Positions 25,083 to 32,360 of a DNA stretch of 64,000 nt are shown in pieces. The notes beneath the pieces are model-generated. The model was not told the origin of the DNA. It did not search any database and saw only the letters and a program-made list of their open reading frames with translations. Source of the DNA: JASJAR01 sp038530285 (GTDB lineage Bacteria; Pseudomonadota; Alphaproteobacteria; Rhodobacterales; Rhodobacteraceae). The stretch spans positions 124,001 to 188,000 of the forward strand of contig JBCBCY010000001.1 of the NCBI GenBank assembly GCA_038530285.1, read 5' to 3'. The translations under genes and the position numbers were made by a program. The stretch's first letter is position 1; each line of letters opens with the position of its first letter.

Positions 25083-25393
25083 CACGTCTGGCGATCTTGT
25101 CTTTCATCTTGCTTGCCGCCTGCGCCGAGGTTCAAAACGAGATCGCGCGCGAGGCTGCGCGGTCGGCCGTCCGTCCGGTTCTGGCCGAGCGTTTGCCGGG
25201 TGTGCCGCTTGAGCCTGCGACCGACTGCATCATCGACAACGCCACGGCAATTGAGATCCTCTCCCTTGCTGGCGATGCGGCACAAGGGGCCCCTGACGCA
25301 GGTACGGTCGAAACCGTTCTTGCCATTGGCACCCGCACCGAAACCATCACTTGCCTGGCGACCGAAGGTCTGCCGGTGCTTCTTTTGACCTGA
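25079..25393 (+). CDS. Second small lipoprotein in sdh operon, unknown function
   Basis: A 104-residue protein with lipobox LLAAC (Cys at residue 15) after a short hydrophobic leader. The mature part starts helical (AEVQNEIAREAARSAVRPVLAERLPG) and contains two Cys in TDCIIDNA and ETITCLATEG, which could form a disulfide in the periplasm. It starts within the stop of the previous lipoprotein gene and ends nine bases before sdhB. Unknown function. Placement between sdhA and sdhB recurs in relatives to my knowledge, so it is likely a genuine operon member. Confidence 0.72.
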   Translation: MTRLAILSFILLAACAEVQNEIAREAARSAVRPVLAERLPGVPLEPATDCIIDNATAIEILSLAGDAAQGAPDAGTVETVLAIGTRTETITCLATEGLPVLLLT

Positions 25394-25402
25394 GGTTCTT
25401 TT

Positions 25403-26194
25403 ATGGTTCAGCTGACCCTTCCAAAGAATTCGACCATCAAGACCGGCAAGACCTGGCCCAAGCCGGATGGTGCCACCAACCTGCGGACGTTTCGGATTTA
25501 CCGCTGGAACCCCGAAGACGGCGAAAATCCCCGGATCGACACCTACTTCGTCGATCTTGATACTTGCGGGCCGATGATGCTGGACGCGCTGATCAAGATC
25601 AAAAACGAGATTGATCCGACCCTGACGTTCCGTCGGTCTTGCCGTGAAGGTATCTGCGGGTCATGTGCGATGAACATCGGCGGCAAAGGCGGTGGCACAA
25701 ATACGCTGGCGTGCATTTACGGGCTGGATGAGGTTGACGGCGACGTTACCATCTACCCTTTGCCGCATATGCCGGTGATCAAAGACCTGATCCCCGACCT
25801 GACGCATTTTTATGCCCAGCACGCGTCGATCATGCCGTGGCTTGAAACCAAGACCAAGCGGCCGGAAAAGGAATGGAAGCAGTCGATTGAGGATCGCAAG
25901 AAGCTCGACGGGCTTTATGAATGCGTCATGTGCGCGTCCTGCTCGACATCCTGCCCGTCGTATTGGTGGAATGGTGATCGCTATCTTGGGCCGGCGGCGT
26001 TGCTTCATGCCTACCGCTGGATCATCGACAGCCGGGATGAGGCGACAGGCGAACGTCTGGATGAGCTGGAAGATCCGTTCAAGCTGTATCGCTGCCATAC
26101 GATCATGAACTGCGCAAAAACCTGTCCCAAGGGTTTGAACCCCGCCAAAGCTATTGCCGACATCAAAAAGATGATGGTCGACCGGGTGGTGTAA
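25403..26194 (+). CDS. sdhB: Succinate dehydrogenase iron-sulfur subunit
   Basis: A 263-residue electron-transfer subunit of complex II linking FAD in SdhA to quinone in SdhC/D. The N-terminal ferredoxin domain has CREGICGSCAMNIGG and a further Cys in NTLACIYG for the 2Fe-2S cluster. The C-terminal domain has CVMCASCSTSCPSYWW (4Fe-4S) and CHTIMNCAKTCPKGLNP (3Fe-4S). All ligands are present. The ATG at 25403 follows GAGG. Its stop overlaps the ATG of the next gene (TAATG). Confidence 0.97.
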   Translation: MVQLTLPKNSTIKTGKTWPKPDGATNLRTFRIYRWNPEDGENPRIDTYFVDLDTCGPMMLDALIKIKNEIDPTLTFRRSCREGICGSCAMNIGGKGGGTNTLACIYGLDEVDGDVTIYPLPHMPVIKDLIPDLTHFYAQHASIMPWLETKTKRPEKEWKQSIEDRKKLDGLYECVMCASCSTSCPSYWWNGDRYLGPAALLHAYRWIIDSRDEATGERLDELEDPFKLYRCHTIMNCAKTCPKGLNPAKAIADIKKMMVDRVV

Positions 26195-26781
26195 TGCGGC
26201 GGGCTGCGCTCGCCCTTTGTCTTGCCGCGCTGCCGGCTACTGCGCAGGACGGCATGGAATTGCAACGCTGCGTTTGGCGGTGTCTTTCGGAGTTCGGGCC
26301 CGCGACGGCGCCTGCGTATCACCAATGCGTTGCTGATCGGTGCGCCGCACCAAGTGCTGCTCAGGCGCCCGCGCCGGTGTCCAACGGGTGGGGCGACCTG
26401 AATGGATTGATGATGCAATCCTTTGGTTTGCACGGTGTCGCGATCCCGGGTGAGGGTGGCAGCTACTGGCTGCCTGATGCGGTTGATCCTGGTGCGGCGA
26501 CCACCGCTCTGGGCTTTTACTATTACATCCCGGTCGGTGGCGGGAACGCGACCCGCCTTTCGGTTGGCCATTTCCAGCGAACGCGCGTTGGTTTCACGCT
26601 GGTGCGTCCGGTCGTGGGGATCTTCGGACAGAACCCGCGCGACCCCGTGTTTTCGGGAACGACAGTTGAGGTGACTACGACCATGCCGCGTCCCGGGGAG
26701 CCGCGCTGTTGCCCGACCGGTCAGGTGCGATGGTCCTATGATCGCCGAACCGGCGCCGTCACACAGCTTTCGGGGCCCTAA
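26194..26781 (+). CDS. Secreted protein downstream of sdhB, unknown function
   Basis: A 195-residue protein with a short signal peptide (MRRAALALCLAALPATA-QD). The N-terminal mature part has paired Cys residues (LQRCVWRCLSEFG and HQCVADRCAA), a coiled-coil-helix-like CxxxC/CxxxxC pattern probably disulfide bonded. The rest is beta-rich (YYYIPVGGGNATRLSVGHF) and ends with a CC pair. No family recognised. It overlaps the sdhB stop by one base, so it is likely the last gene of the sdh transcript. A short GC-rich palindrome follows the stop. Confidence 0.72.
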   Translation: MRRAALALCLAALPATAQDGMELQRCVWRCLSEFGPATAPAYHQCVADRCAAPSAAQAPAPVSNGWGDLNGLMMQSFGLHGVAIPGEGGSYWLPDAVDPGAATTALGFYYYIPVGGGNATRLSVGHFQRTRVGFTLVRPVVGIFGQNPRDPVFSGTTVEVTTTMPRPGEPRCCPTGQVRWSYDRRTGAVTQLSGP

Positions 26782-26969
26782 AAGCGGGCCCCGCGGGGCG
26801 ATCGGGAACTCCTTAACGTTGAACCCCTATGCGTCGAAGGGGTGGACTGCCCATAATTCCGACACTGGCGATGTTTGTTGCGTGCGCCAACCGTGTCAAA
26901 ACTGGCCTGTGTGGCCGGGCGGCGTAGTCTGCACGGTGGGGAGGTGGAGCTTTTTTTGGAGCGTCCCCA

Positions 26970-27275
26970 ATGCCACAGACCCTATCACTCATGGTTGTTC
27001 TCCTGGTCGCAGGAACGGCAGCGGCGTCCGCACCTCAGATCGAGTTGCAGCCGTCATATTCACAAGTCGACAGTTTGAAGCGCAGATACTTGGACTGCGA
27101 AGTCGCGGCCCAGTCGGGGTCTCTGGATGGCGCAGGTATCGCGGCTTGTTCGGTGATCTATGAAGATCTGAAGCGTGTCGCGTTCGACGGCAGTTTTCAC
27201 GACCTGCGTGGGTGGTATGACGGTTTGCGCGCATTCGGCTTGGCTGGTGACCTGCCGGTCCGGCGGGCCAATTAA
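26970..27275 (+). CDS. Small secreted protein, unknown function
   Basis: A 101-residue protein with signal peptide (MPQTLSLMVVLLVAGTAAASA). The mature part is helical and contains two Cys (RYLDCEVAAQSG and IAACSVIYEDLKR), arranged like Sel1-type or small helical periplasmic proteins seen in roseobacters. It is 188 bp after the previous gene and overlaps convergent deoD by four bases at the 3' end. No family recognised. Confidence 0.65.
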   Translation: MPQTLSLMVVLLVAGTAAASAPQIELQPSYSQVDSLKRRYLDCEVAAQSGSLDGAGIAACSVIYEDLKRVAFDGSFHDLRGWYDGLRAFGLAGDLPVRRAN

Positions 27276-27976
27276 GCGAAAGCCGCGTTCAGGGCAATCT
27301 CGACCATGTCGCCAAAGCTGCGCTCACGGTCTTCGGCGGGCAATGCTTCACCGGTCTGCAAATGATCACTGACCGTCAGGATCGCCAATGCGCGCACCCC
27401 GTAGCGCGCCGCAAGATTGTAAAGTTCGGCCGCTTCCATTTCGACGGCCAAAATCCCGTGGCGCGTCATAATCTCATTCAGGTCCGGTCGTTCGTCGTAA
27501 AACACGTCCGACGAATAAATACCGCCAACATGATACGCAGTGCCTCGGGCATTTGAAGCGGCTGCGGCCTTAGCGAGCAATTCGTAATTCGCACAAGGCG
27601 AGAAATTGACCTCGCGGAATATACCGCGCGAAGGTGTTGAAATGCTGGACGCTGTCATTGCCAGGATAACGTCACGAACCTTGACGTGAGATTGCATTCC
27701 ACCGCATGAACCGATCCGAATAAGGGTTTTTGCGCCGTAATCGCGAATAAGCTCATTGGCGTAAATCGACAAAGACGGCATTCCCATGCCCGATCCATGG
27801 ATTGTAACCGCCTGTCCGTCATACATGCCGGTGAAGCCGAGCATGCCGCGAACGTCGTTGACCAGCCTAATGTTTGTTAGAAAAGTCTGAGCGGCCCATT
27901 CGGCGCGCTTGGGATCGCCCGGCAAAAGAACCGTTTCCGCGATATCACCCTTTTGCGCGCCGATATGAACCGTCAT
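27272..27976 (-). CDS. deoD: Purine-nucleoside phosphorylase, DeoD (hexameric) type
   Basis: A 234-residue cytosolic enzyme that cleaves purine nucleosides with phosphate to base and ribose-1-phosphate. It matches the hexameric class: HIGAQKGDIAETVLLPGDPKRA at the start with the phosphate-site Gly-Asp, VRGMLGFTGMYDG, RIGSCGGM, VEMEAAELYNLA with the ribose-binding Glu, and TVSDHLQTGE with the catalytic Asp. A second, unrelated-type purine phosphorylase lies at 37.9 kb. It is preceded by the H-NS gene on the same strand with a six-base gap, so the two may be co-transcribed. Confidence 0.95.
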   Translation of the reverse strand: MTVHIGAQKGDIAETVLLPGDPKRAEWAAQTFLTNIRLVNDVRGMLGFTGMYDGQAVTIHGSGMGMPSLSIYANELIRDYGAKTLIRIGSCGGMQSHVKVRDVILAMTASSISTPSRGIFREVNFSPCANYELLAKAAAASNARGTAYHVGGIYSSDVFYDERPDLNEIMTRHGILAVEMEAAELYNLAARYGVRALAILTVSDHLQTGEALPAEDRERSFGDMVEIALNAAFA

Positions 27977-27982
27977 CTGGGA

Positions 27983-28321
27983 TTAAATCTCAAGCGACTT
28001 AGGCGTTTTGCCTGCTGCAATGGCTGCCTTGTACCACTCGGGTTGGCGCCCACGGCCTGACCAGGTCTGGTTGGCGTCCTTTGGGTTTTTGTACTTCGCC
28101 GGAAGCGGAGCCTTCTTCGCAGCCGCCTTTTTGCGGCCGGGTTTCTTGGGTGCGTCGCCCAGCAAATCCGCAAGGTCAAAGCCGTGTTGCTTTGCCGCCT
28201 TGGCCGCTGCTTTCATAGCCGCGTCGCGTTCTTTGCTTGCGCGCTTGGTGACTTCTTTCGCGACATCTTCCGCAAGCTTTTGAAGTTGCTTGAGGGTCAT
28301 GCCCTTTAGATCGACTGCCAT
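27983..28321 (-). CDS. H-NS family nucleoid protein (HvrA/MvaT-like)
   Basis: A 112-residue protein with an N-terminal helical dimerisation region (LKQLQKLAEDVAKEVTKRASKERDAAMKAA) and a basic linker rich in Lys and Ala. The C-terminal DNA-binding domain has the H-NS core YKNPKDANQTWSGRGRQPEWYKAAIAAG; the W-GRGR-P-W element contacts AT-rich DNA. In Rhodobacter the related HvrA modulates photosynthesis and nitrogen genes. The ATG at 28321 has an excellent AAAGGAG Shine-Dalgarno; the in-frame start at 28363 does not. It may silence AT-rich acquired DNA. Confidence 0.92.
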   Translation of the reverse strand: MAVDLKGMTLKQLQKLAEDVAKEVTKRASKERDAAMKAAAKAAKQHGFDLADLLGDAPKKPGRKKAAAKKAPLPAKYKNPKDANQTWSGRGRQPEWYKAAIAAGKTPKSLEI

Positions 28322-28386
28322 TTTTTTAGCTCCTTTGTGCCGCGTGTAATGCAGCAGAACCAAAGGAATTGCAAATGACTGCCAAT

Positions 28387-30366
28387 TTATTCAGCGGCAA
28401 CGTGCCCGGGATCAGCGATGTGAACGATATCCTGCATGATCGCATTCAACTCAAAGTCTTTGGGCGTATAAATTGCCGCTACTCCAAGTTGTTTGAGGTT
28501 CGCAGCATCAGCGTCGGGAATAATACCGCCAACAATCACGGGCGTTGCACCAAGGCCGCGCGCTTCAAGCTGACCCATCAGATCTTCGAGCAGCTTTAAA
28601 TGACTGCCCGATAAGACCGAAACCCCAATGACATGTGGCTTGGTCACTGCTGCACGGTCGGCGATTTCGCCCGGCGTCAGGCGAATGCCGTCATAGGTCA
28701 TTTCGATCCCGACGTCGCGCGCGCGCGCTGCAATCTGCTCGGCGCCATTGGAATGGCCATCAAGGCCGGGCTTGGCGACCATCAGGCGAAGCCGTTCGCC
28801 AAGTTTTGTGGAAACGCGGTCAACCTCGCCGCGTAAGTCCTCAAGCCCCTGGGTTTGGTTGGATGGTGCTGCGGAAACACCTGTTGGCGCGCGGTATTGC
28901 CCGAACACATTGCGGATAACGTCGCCCCATTCACCGGTCGTCATGCCAGCGCGCGCCGCGTCCAGTGAGGCGGGCATTATATTCGACCCGTCCCGTGCTG
29001 CCTTTTGCAACGCGCTGCGCGCGGCGTCGACCCGGGCCGCGTCGCGGTGCGCGCGCCAGGCTTCGAGCCGTTCAATCTGGTCAGCCTCCGCCCCGGCATC
29101 GGCGACCATGATCGCATCATCGCCCGTCGTCAGGGGCGATGGTTCGGCTTCGGTGTATTTGTTGACGCCCACAACCGTGGTGTCGCCAGTTTCAATCCCA
29201 GCGATCCGCGCTGCATTGGCTTCGACCAATCGAGACTTCATATATTCAATGGCATTCACTGCACCGCCCATTGCATCAAGCGTGGCAAGTTCGGCGCGCG
29301 CGGCCGCCTTCAGTTCATCCGTGCGCCGCTCGATCGCGGGGTTACCATCAAACAAATCCTCGTATTCCAAAAGATCGGTTTCAAACGCCAGCACCTGCTG
29401 CATTCTAAGGGACCATTGCTGATCCCATGGGCGGGGAAGCCCCAGTGCTTCATTCCAGGCGGGCAATTGGACCGCACGGGCGCGGGCATTTTTCGATAAG
29501 GTCACCGCGAGCATTTCAATGAGAATTCGGGTGACATTGTTTTCCGGCTGCTGCTCGGTCAGCCCGAGTGAATTCACCTGCACGCCGTATCGGAAGCGTC
29601 GATATTTGGCGTCTTCAACACTGTACCTGTCGCGGCAAATTTCATCCCACAATTCGGTGAAGGCACGCATTTTGCAAATCTCGGTGACAAAGCGGATGCC
29701 CGCATTCACGAAAAACGAAATCCGTCCGACCATGGCCGGGAAATGTTCGGCCGGGACCTTACCTTTGAGATCATCAAGAACGGCAATGCCAGTCGCCAGC
29801 GCATAGGCAAGTTCCTGTTCGGGCGTCGCACCGGCTTCCTGCAAGTGATAGGAGCACACGTTCATCGGGTTCCATTTTGGGCAATGTTCGCGCGTCCACG
29901 CTGCGACATCGGTGATCATGCGCAAGCTGGGCTCGGGCGGGCAAATGTATGTCCCCCGCGACAGGTATTCCTTGATGATATCGTTTTGAACCGTGCCTTG
30001 CAGTTTGCTGGTGTCCGCGCCCTGTTCTTCGGCCACGGCAACATAGAGGGCAAGAAGCCACGGCGCCGTTGCGTTGATCGTCATCGATGTGTTCATCGTT
30101 TCAAGCGGGATCTGATCGAACAGCGTGCGCATGTCGCCCAGATGGGCGACCGGCACGCCGACCTTGCCCACTTCGCCGCGCGACAATTCGTGGTCGCTGT
30201 CATATCCGGTTTGCGTGGGCAGATCGAAAGCCACCGACAGCCCGGTCTGGCCCTTGGCAAGGTTGCCGCGATAAAGCGCATTCGATGCCGCCGCGGTCGA
30301 GTGACCGGCGTAGGTGCGGAACATCCAGGGCCGATCTTTCTGGCCTTTTTGCTGCAGGTGCGACAT
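28387..30366 (-). CDS. ecm: Ethylmalonyl-CoA mutase (B12-dependent)
   Basis: A 659-residue adenosylcobalamin-dependent mutase that converts (2R)-ethylmalonyl-CoA to methylsuccinyl-CoA, the key rearrangement of the ethylmalonyl-CoA pathway (also called MeaA). The N-terminal TIM-barrel catalytic domain shows RPWMFRTYAGHSTAAASNALY, SVAFDLPTQTGYDSDHE and the substrate loop MNVCSYHLQEAGATP. The C-terminal B12-binding domain starts near residue 525 with VAKPGLDGHSNGAEQIA, including the cobalt-ligating DxHxxG, then GVSVLSGSHLKLL and VGGIIPD. The ATG at 30366 follows GGAG; an earlier in-frame ATG is less likely. It is divergent from ccr across 272 bp. Confidence 0.95.
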   Translation of the reverse strand: MSHLQQKGQKDRPWMFRTYAGHSTAAASNALYRGNLAKGQTGLSVAFDLPTQTGYDSDHELSRGEVGKVGVPVAHLGDMRTLFDQIPLETMNTSMTINATAPWLLALYVAVAEEQGADTSKLQGTVQNDIIKEYLSRGTYICPPEPSLRMITDVAAWTREHCPKWNPMNVCSYHLQEAGATPEQELAYALATGIAVLDDLKGKVPAEHFPAMVGRISFFVNAGIRFVTEICKMRAFTELWDEICRDRYSVEDAKYRRFRYGVQVNSLGLTEQQPENNVTRILIEMLAVTLSKNARARAVQLPAWNEALGLPRPWDQQWSLRMQQVLAFETDLLEYEDLFDGNPAIERRTDELKAAARAELATLDAMGGAVNAIEYMKSRLVEANAARIAGIETGDTTVVGVNKYTEAEPSPLTTGDDAIMVADAGAEADQIERLEAWRAHRDAARVDAARSALQKAARDGSNIMPASLDAARAGMTTGEWGDVIRNVFGQYRAPTGVSAAPSNQTQGLEDLRGEVDRVSTKLGERLRLMVAKPGLDGHSNGAEQIAARARDVGIEMTYDGIRLTPGEIADRAAVTKPHVIGVSVLSGSHLKLLEDLMGQLEARGLGATPVIVGGIIPDADAANLKQLGVAAIYTPKDFELNAIMQDIVHIADPGHVAAE

Positions 30367-30388
30367 TGCCGAATCTCCATGAAGCAAC

Positions 30389-30562
30389 AAAATTACAATC
30401 TATAAGTGGTTTGAAGCAATTAACTTGCCATGTCAAACCTGCCCCCCTTGTTTCCTTGCATCCGCAACAGTGCCGTAAAACAAGACGATCCGTTGCCTTC
30501 GGGCTTCATTGTTCGGCACGCACGACATAAAATTACAAAACATAGCATATTTGAGTTGTAAT
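30389..30562. promoter_or_regulatory. Divergent ecm/ccr control region with repeated ATTACAA motif
   Basis: The 272-bp gap between ecm and ccr holds AAAATTACAA at 30389-30398 and again at 30529-30538, with the inverted partner TTGTAAT at 30556-30562. The second and third copies form TTACAA-N17-TTGTAA, a possible dimeric operator. The first lies 23 bp upstream of the ecm start. The 10-mer is also in the sdhC promoter. The binding protein is unknown. Confidence 0.45.
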
Positions 30563-30638
30563 CTGTCGCGATGAGGATTATCCCCGATCCAGGAAAGTTC
30601 TGCGCTGCGGCAAAGCGAAAGTGATGAGGATGGCATCA

Positions 30639-31928
30639 ATGGCTCTGGATATGACACCGGCTGAAATTCTGGCGAATGCGCCAAAGAAGGACCTTTACGC
30701 AATGGGCGAAATGCCCCCACTCGGTCATGTGCCGGCGCAAATGCACGCCTGGGCGATCCGGCGGGAGCGTCACGGCAACCCCGATACGGCCATGCAGCTT
30801 GAGGTCGTTGATACCCCGACGCTGGATTCGAATGAGGTTCTGGTGCTGGTGATGGCGGCAGGGGTCAATTACAATGGCGTCTGGGCCGCATTGGGCCAGC
30901 CGATCAGCCCGTTTGACGGGCATGGGCAACCGTTCCATATCGCGGGATCGGATGCGGCCGGCATCGTTTGGGCGGTGGGTGACAAGGTCAAGCGCTGGAA
31001 AGTCGGCGATGAGGTTGTGATCCATTGCAATCAGGACGACGGCGATGACGAAGAATGCAACGGGGGCGACCCGATGTATTCGCCGAGCCAGCGCATTTGG
31101 GGGTACGAGACACCCGATGGGTCATTCGCGCAATTCACCAACGTTCAGGCGCAGCAGCTTATGCCGCGTCCCAAGCACCTCACTTGGGAAGAAGCGGCCT
31201 GTTACACGCTGACATTGGCGACAGCTTACCGGATGCTGTTCGGGCATGAACCGCATGATCTAAAGCCTGGCCAGAACGTGTTGGTCTGGGGGGCGTCCGG
31301 TGGCCTTGGGTCTTACGCGATCCAGCTGATCAATACCGCCGGTGCAAATGCGATCGGCGTGATCTCGGACGAAGACAAGCGTGATTTCGTCATGGGCCTG
31401 GGCGCCAAGGGCGTCATCAACCGCAAAGACTTCAAATGCTGGGGCCAACTGCCGCCTGTGAACACACCTGAATATTCGGAATGGTTCGCCGAAGCGCGCA
31501 AGTTCGGCAAGGCGATTTGGGATATCACGGGCAAGGGCGTCAACGTTGACATGGTGTTCGAACATCCCGGCGAAGCGACGTTCCCGGTTTCAACCTTCGT
31601 TGTGAAGAAGGGTGGCATGGTTGTGATCTGCGCCGGCACCACCGGGTTCAACTGCACCTTTGACGTCCGCTACATGTGGATGCACCAAAAGCGCCTTCAG
31701 GGGTCGCACTTTGCCCACCTCAAGCAAGCGTCGGCGGCCAACAAGCTGATGCTCGAACGCCGGCTGGACCCCTGCATGTCTGAAGTCTTTCCCTGGGCGG
31801 ATCTGCCTGAGGCACATATGAAAATGCTCCGCAATGAGCATAAGCCGGGCAACATGTCCGTGCTCGTGCAAGCGCCGGTTCCGGGCCTTCGGACTCTTGA
31901 AGACACGCTTGAGGCGAGTCGCCGTTAA
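30639..31928 (+). CDS. ccr: Crotonyl-CoA carboxylase/reductase
   Basis: A 429-residue NADPH-dependent medium-chain reductase that reductively carboxylates crotonyl-CoA to ethylmalonyl-CoA, the committing step of the ethylmalonyl-CoA pathway. Features: APKKDLYAMGEMPPLGHVP at the N-terminus, GVNYNGVWAALG, IHCNQDDGDDEECNGGDPM, the nucleotide-binding VLVWGASGGLGSYAIQL, FEHPGEATFPVS and CAGTTGFNCTFDVRYMWMHQKR. Near-identical motifs are known from Rhodobacter Ccr. The ATG at 30639 gives the family N-terminus MALD; a 10-bp-stem terminator follows. Confidence 0.97.
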   Translation: MALDMTPAEILANAPKKDLYAMGEMPPLGHVPAQMHAWAIRRERHGNPDTAMQLEVVDTPTLDSNEVLVLVMAAGVNYNGVWAALGQPISPFDGHGQPFHIAGSDAAGIVWAVGDKVKRWKVGDEVVIHCNQDDGDDEECNGGDPMYSPSQRIWGYETPDGSFAQFTNVQAQQLMPRPKHLTWEEAACYTLTLATAYRMLFGHEPHDLKPGQNVLVWGASGGLGSYAIQLINTAGANAIGVISDEDKRDFVMGLGAKGVINRKDFKCWGQLPPVNTPEYSEWFAEARKFGKAIWDITGKGVNVDMVFEHPGEATFPVSTFVVKKGGMVVICAGTTGFNCTFDVRYMWMHQKRLQGSHFAHLKQASAANKLMLERRLDPCMSEVFPWADLPEAHMKMLRNEHKPGNMSVLVQAPVPGLRTLEDTLEASRR

Positions 31929-31946
31929 CTAATTTAAGCGATTCGA

Positions 31947-31980
31947 ACGCCGCACTTCTCCTATGGGTTGTGCGGCGTTG
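31947..31980 (+). terminator. Rho-independent-like terminator after ccr
   Basis: AACGCCGCAC (31947-31956) pairs with GTGCGGCGTT (31971-31980) across a 14-nt loop, a perfect 10-bp stem 19 bp after the ccr stop, followed by TGCTTTTG. It would insulate ccr from the downstream lux genes. Confidence 0.75.
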
Positions 31981-32023
31981 TGCTTTTGTGCCATAGTTCG
32001 GGAGTCAGAGGCGTTTTTTTAGG

Positions 32024-32121
32024 AGGTTACTGCGCGTGCCCTCGCATTTTCGGGGGAGTTGGTATTCGCGAATACCAAAGGAATCCACAATCGCTAGGGT
32101 TGTGAAAGTGCTCAGTAACCT
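32024..32121 (+). ncRNA. Candidate structured leader upstream of the luxR-luxI genes (three hairpins closed by a 12-bp stem)
   Basis: AGGTTACTGCGC (32024-32035) can pair with GCTCAGTAACCT (32110-32121) with one mismatch. Enclosed are three hairpins: 32039-32056 (CCCTCG/CGGGGG, 6-nt loop), 32059-32078 (TTGGTATTCGCGAATACCAA, a perfect 20-bp palindrome) and 32086-32104 (CACAA/TTGTG, 9-nt loop). The result is a four-way-junction-like fold that ends about 20 nt before the ATG at 32142, with the Shine-Dalgarno AGGAAAG just outside. It may be a cis-acting RNA element, or the palindrome may be a DNA operator; no known riboswitch class was recognised. Confidence 0.5.
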
Positions 32122-32141
32122 AACAGGAAAGCGCCTCGGAT

Positions 32142-32360
32142 ATGACGAACGATTGGATACTCGACGTTCTGGCGGATTTGCGCAGCTTTGCGCAAGAAAA
32201 CGATCTGCCTTCACTTGCCGCGTCGCTTGAGGACACGTCTTTGATCGCCGCTGCGGAGATTACGTCGGCCGAAACGGGGGTGCGTGGTGCGCCCCGAGGG
32301 GACGTAGGCCATGTTGGATCAGTTCTTCGAGCGCATGGAGAGCGCCGAAACGCGGGGTGA
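32142..32360 (+). CDS. Small protein upstream of luxR, unknown function
   Basis: A 72-residue frame starting MTNDWILDVLADLRSFAQENDLPSLAASLEDTSLIAAAEI. The first 45 residues look like a compact helical protein; the tail overlaps the luxR start region by 50 bases and is less protein-like. It has a good Shine-Dalgarno (AGGAAAG) and lies just after the structured leader. Small genes with a similar beginning sit before luxR in other roseobacters, as far as I recall. It could be a true small regulator or a leader peptide that couples translation to luxR. Confidence 0.62.
   Translation: MTNDWILDVLADLRSFAQENDLPSLAASLEDTSLIAAAEITSAETGVRGAPRGDVGHVGSVLRAHGERRNAG

Noticed and set aside
26782..26969. GC-rich palindrome CCCCGCGGGG after the secreted-protein gene as a terminator
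   Set aside because: No loop of usable length and no T-tract; kept only as a remark.
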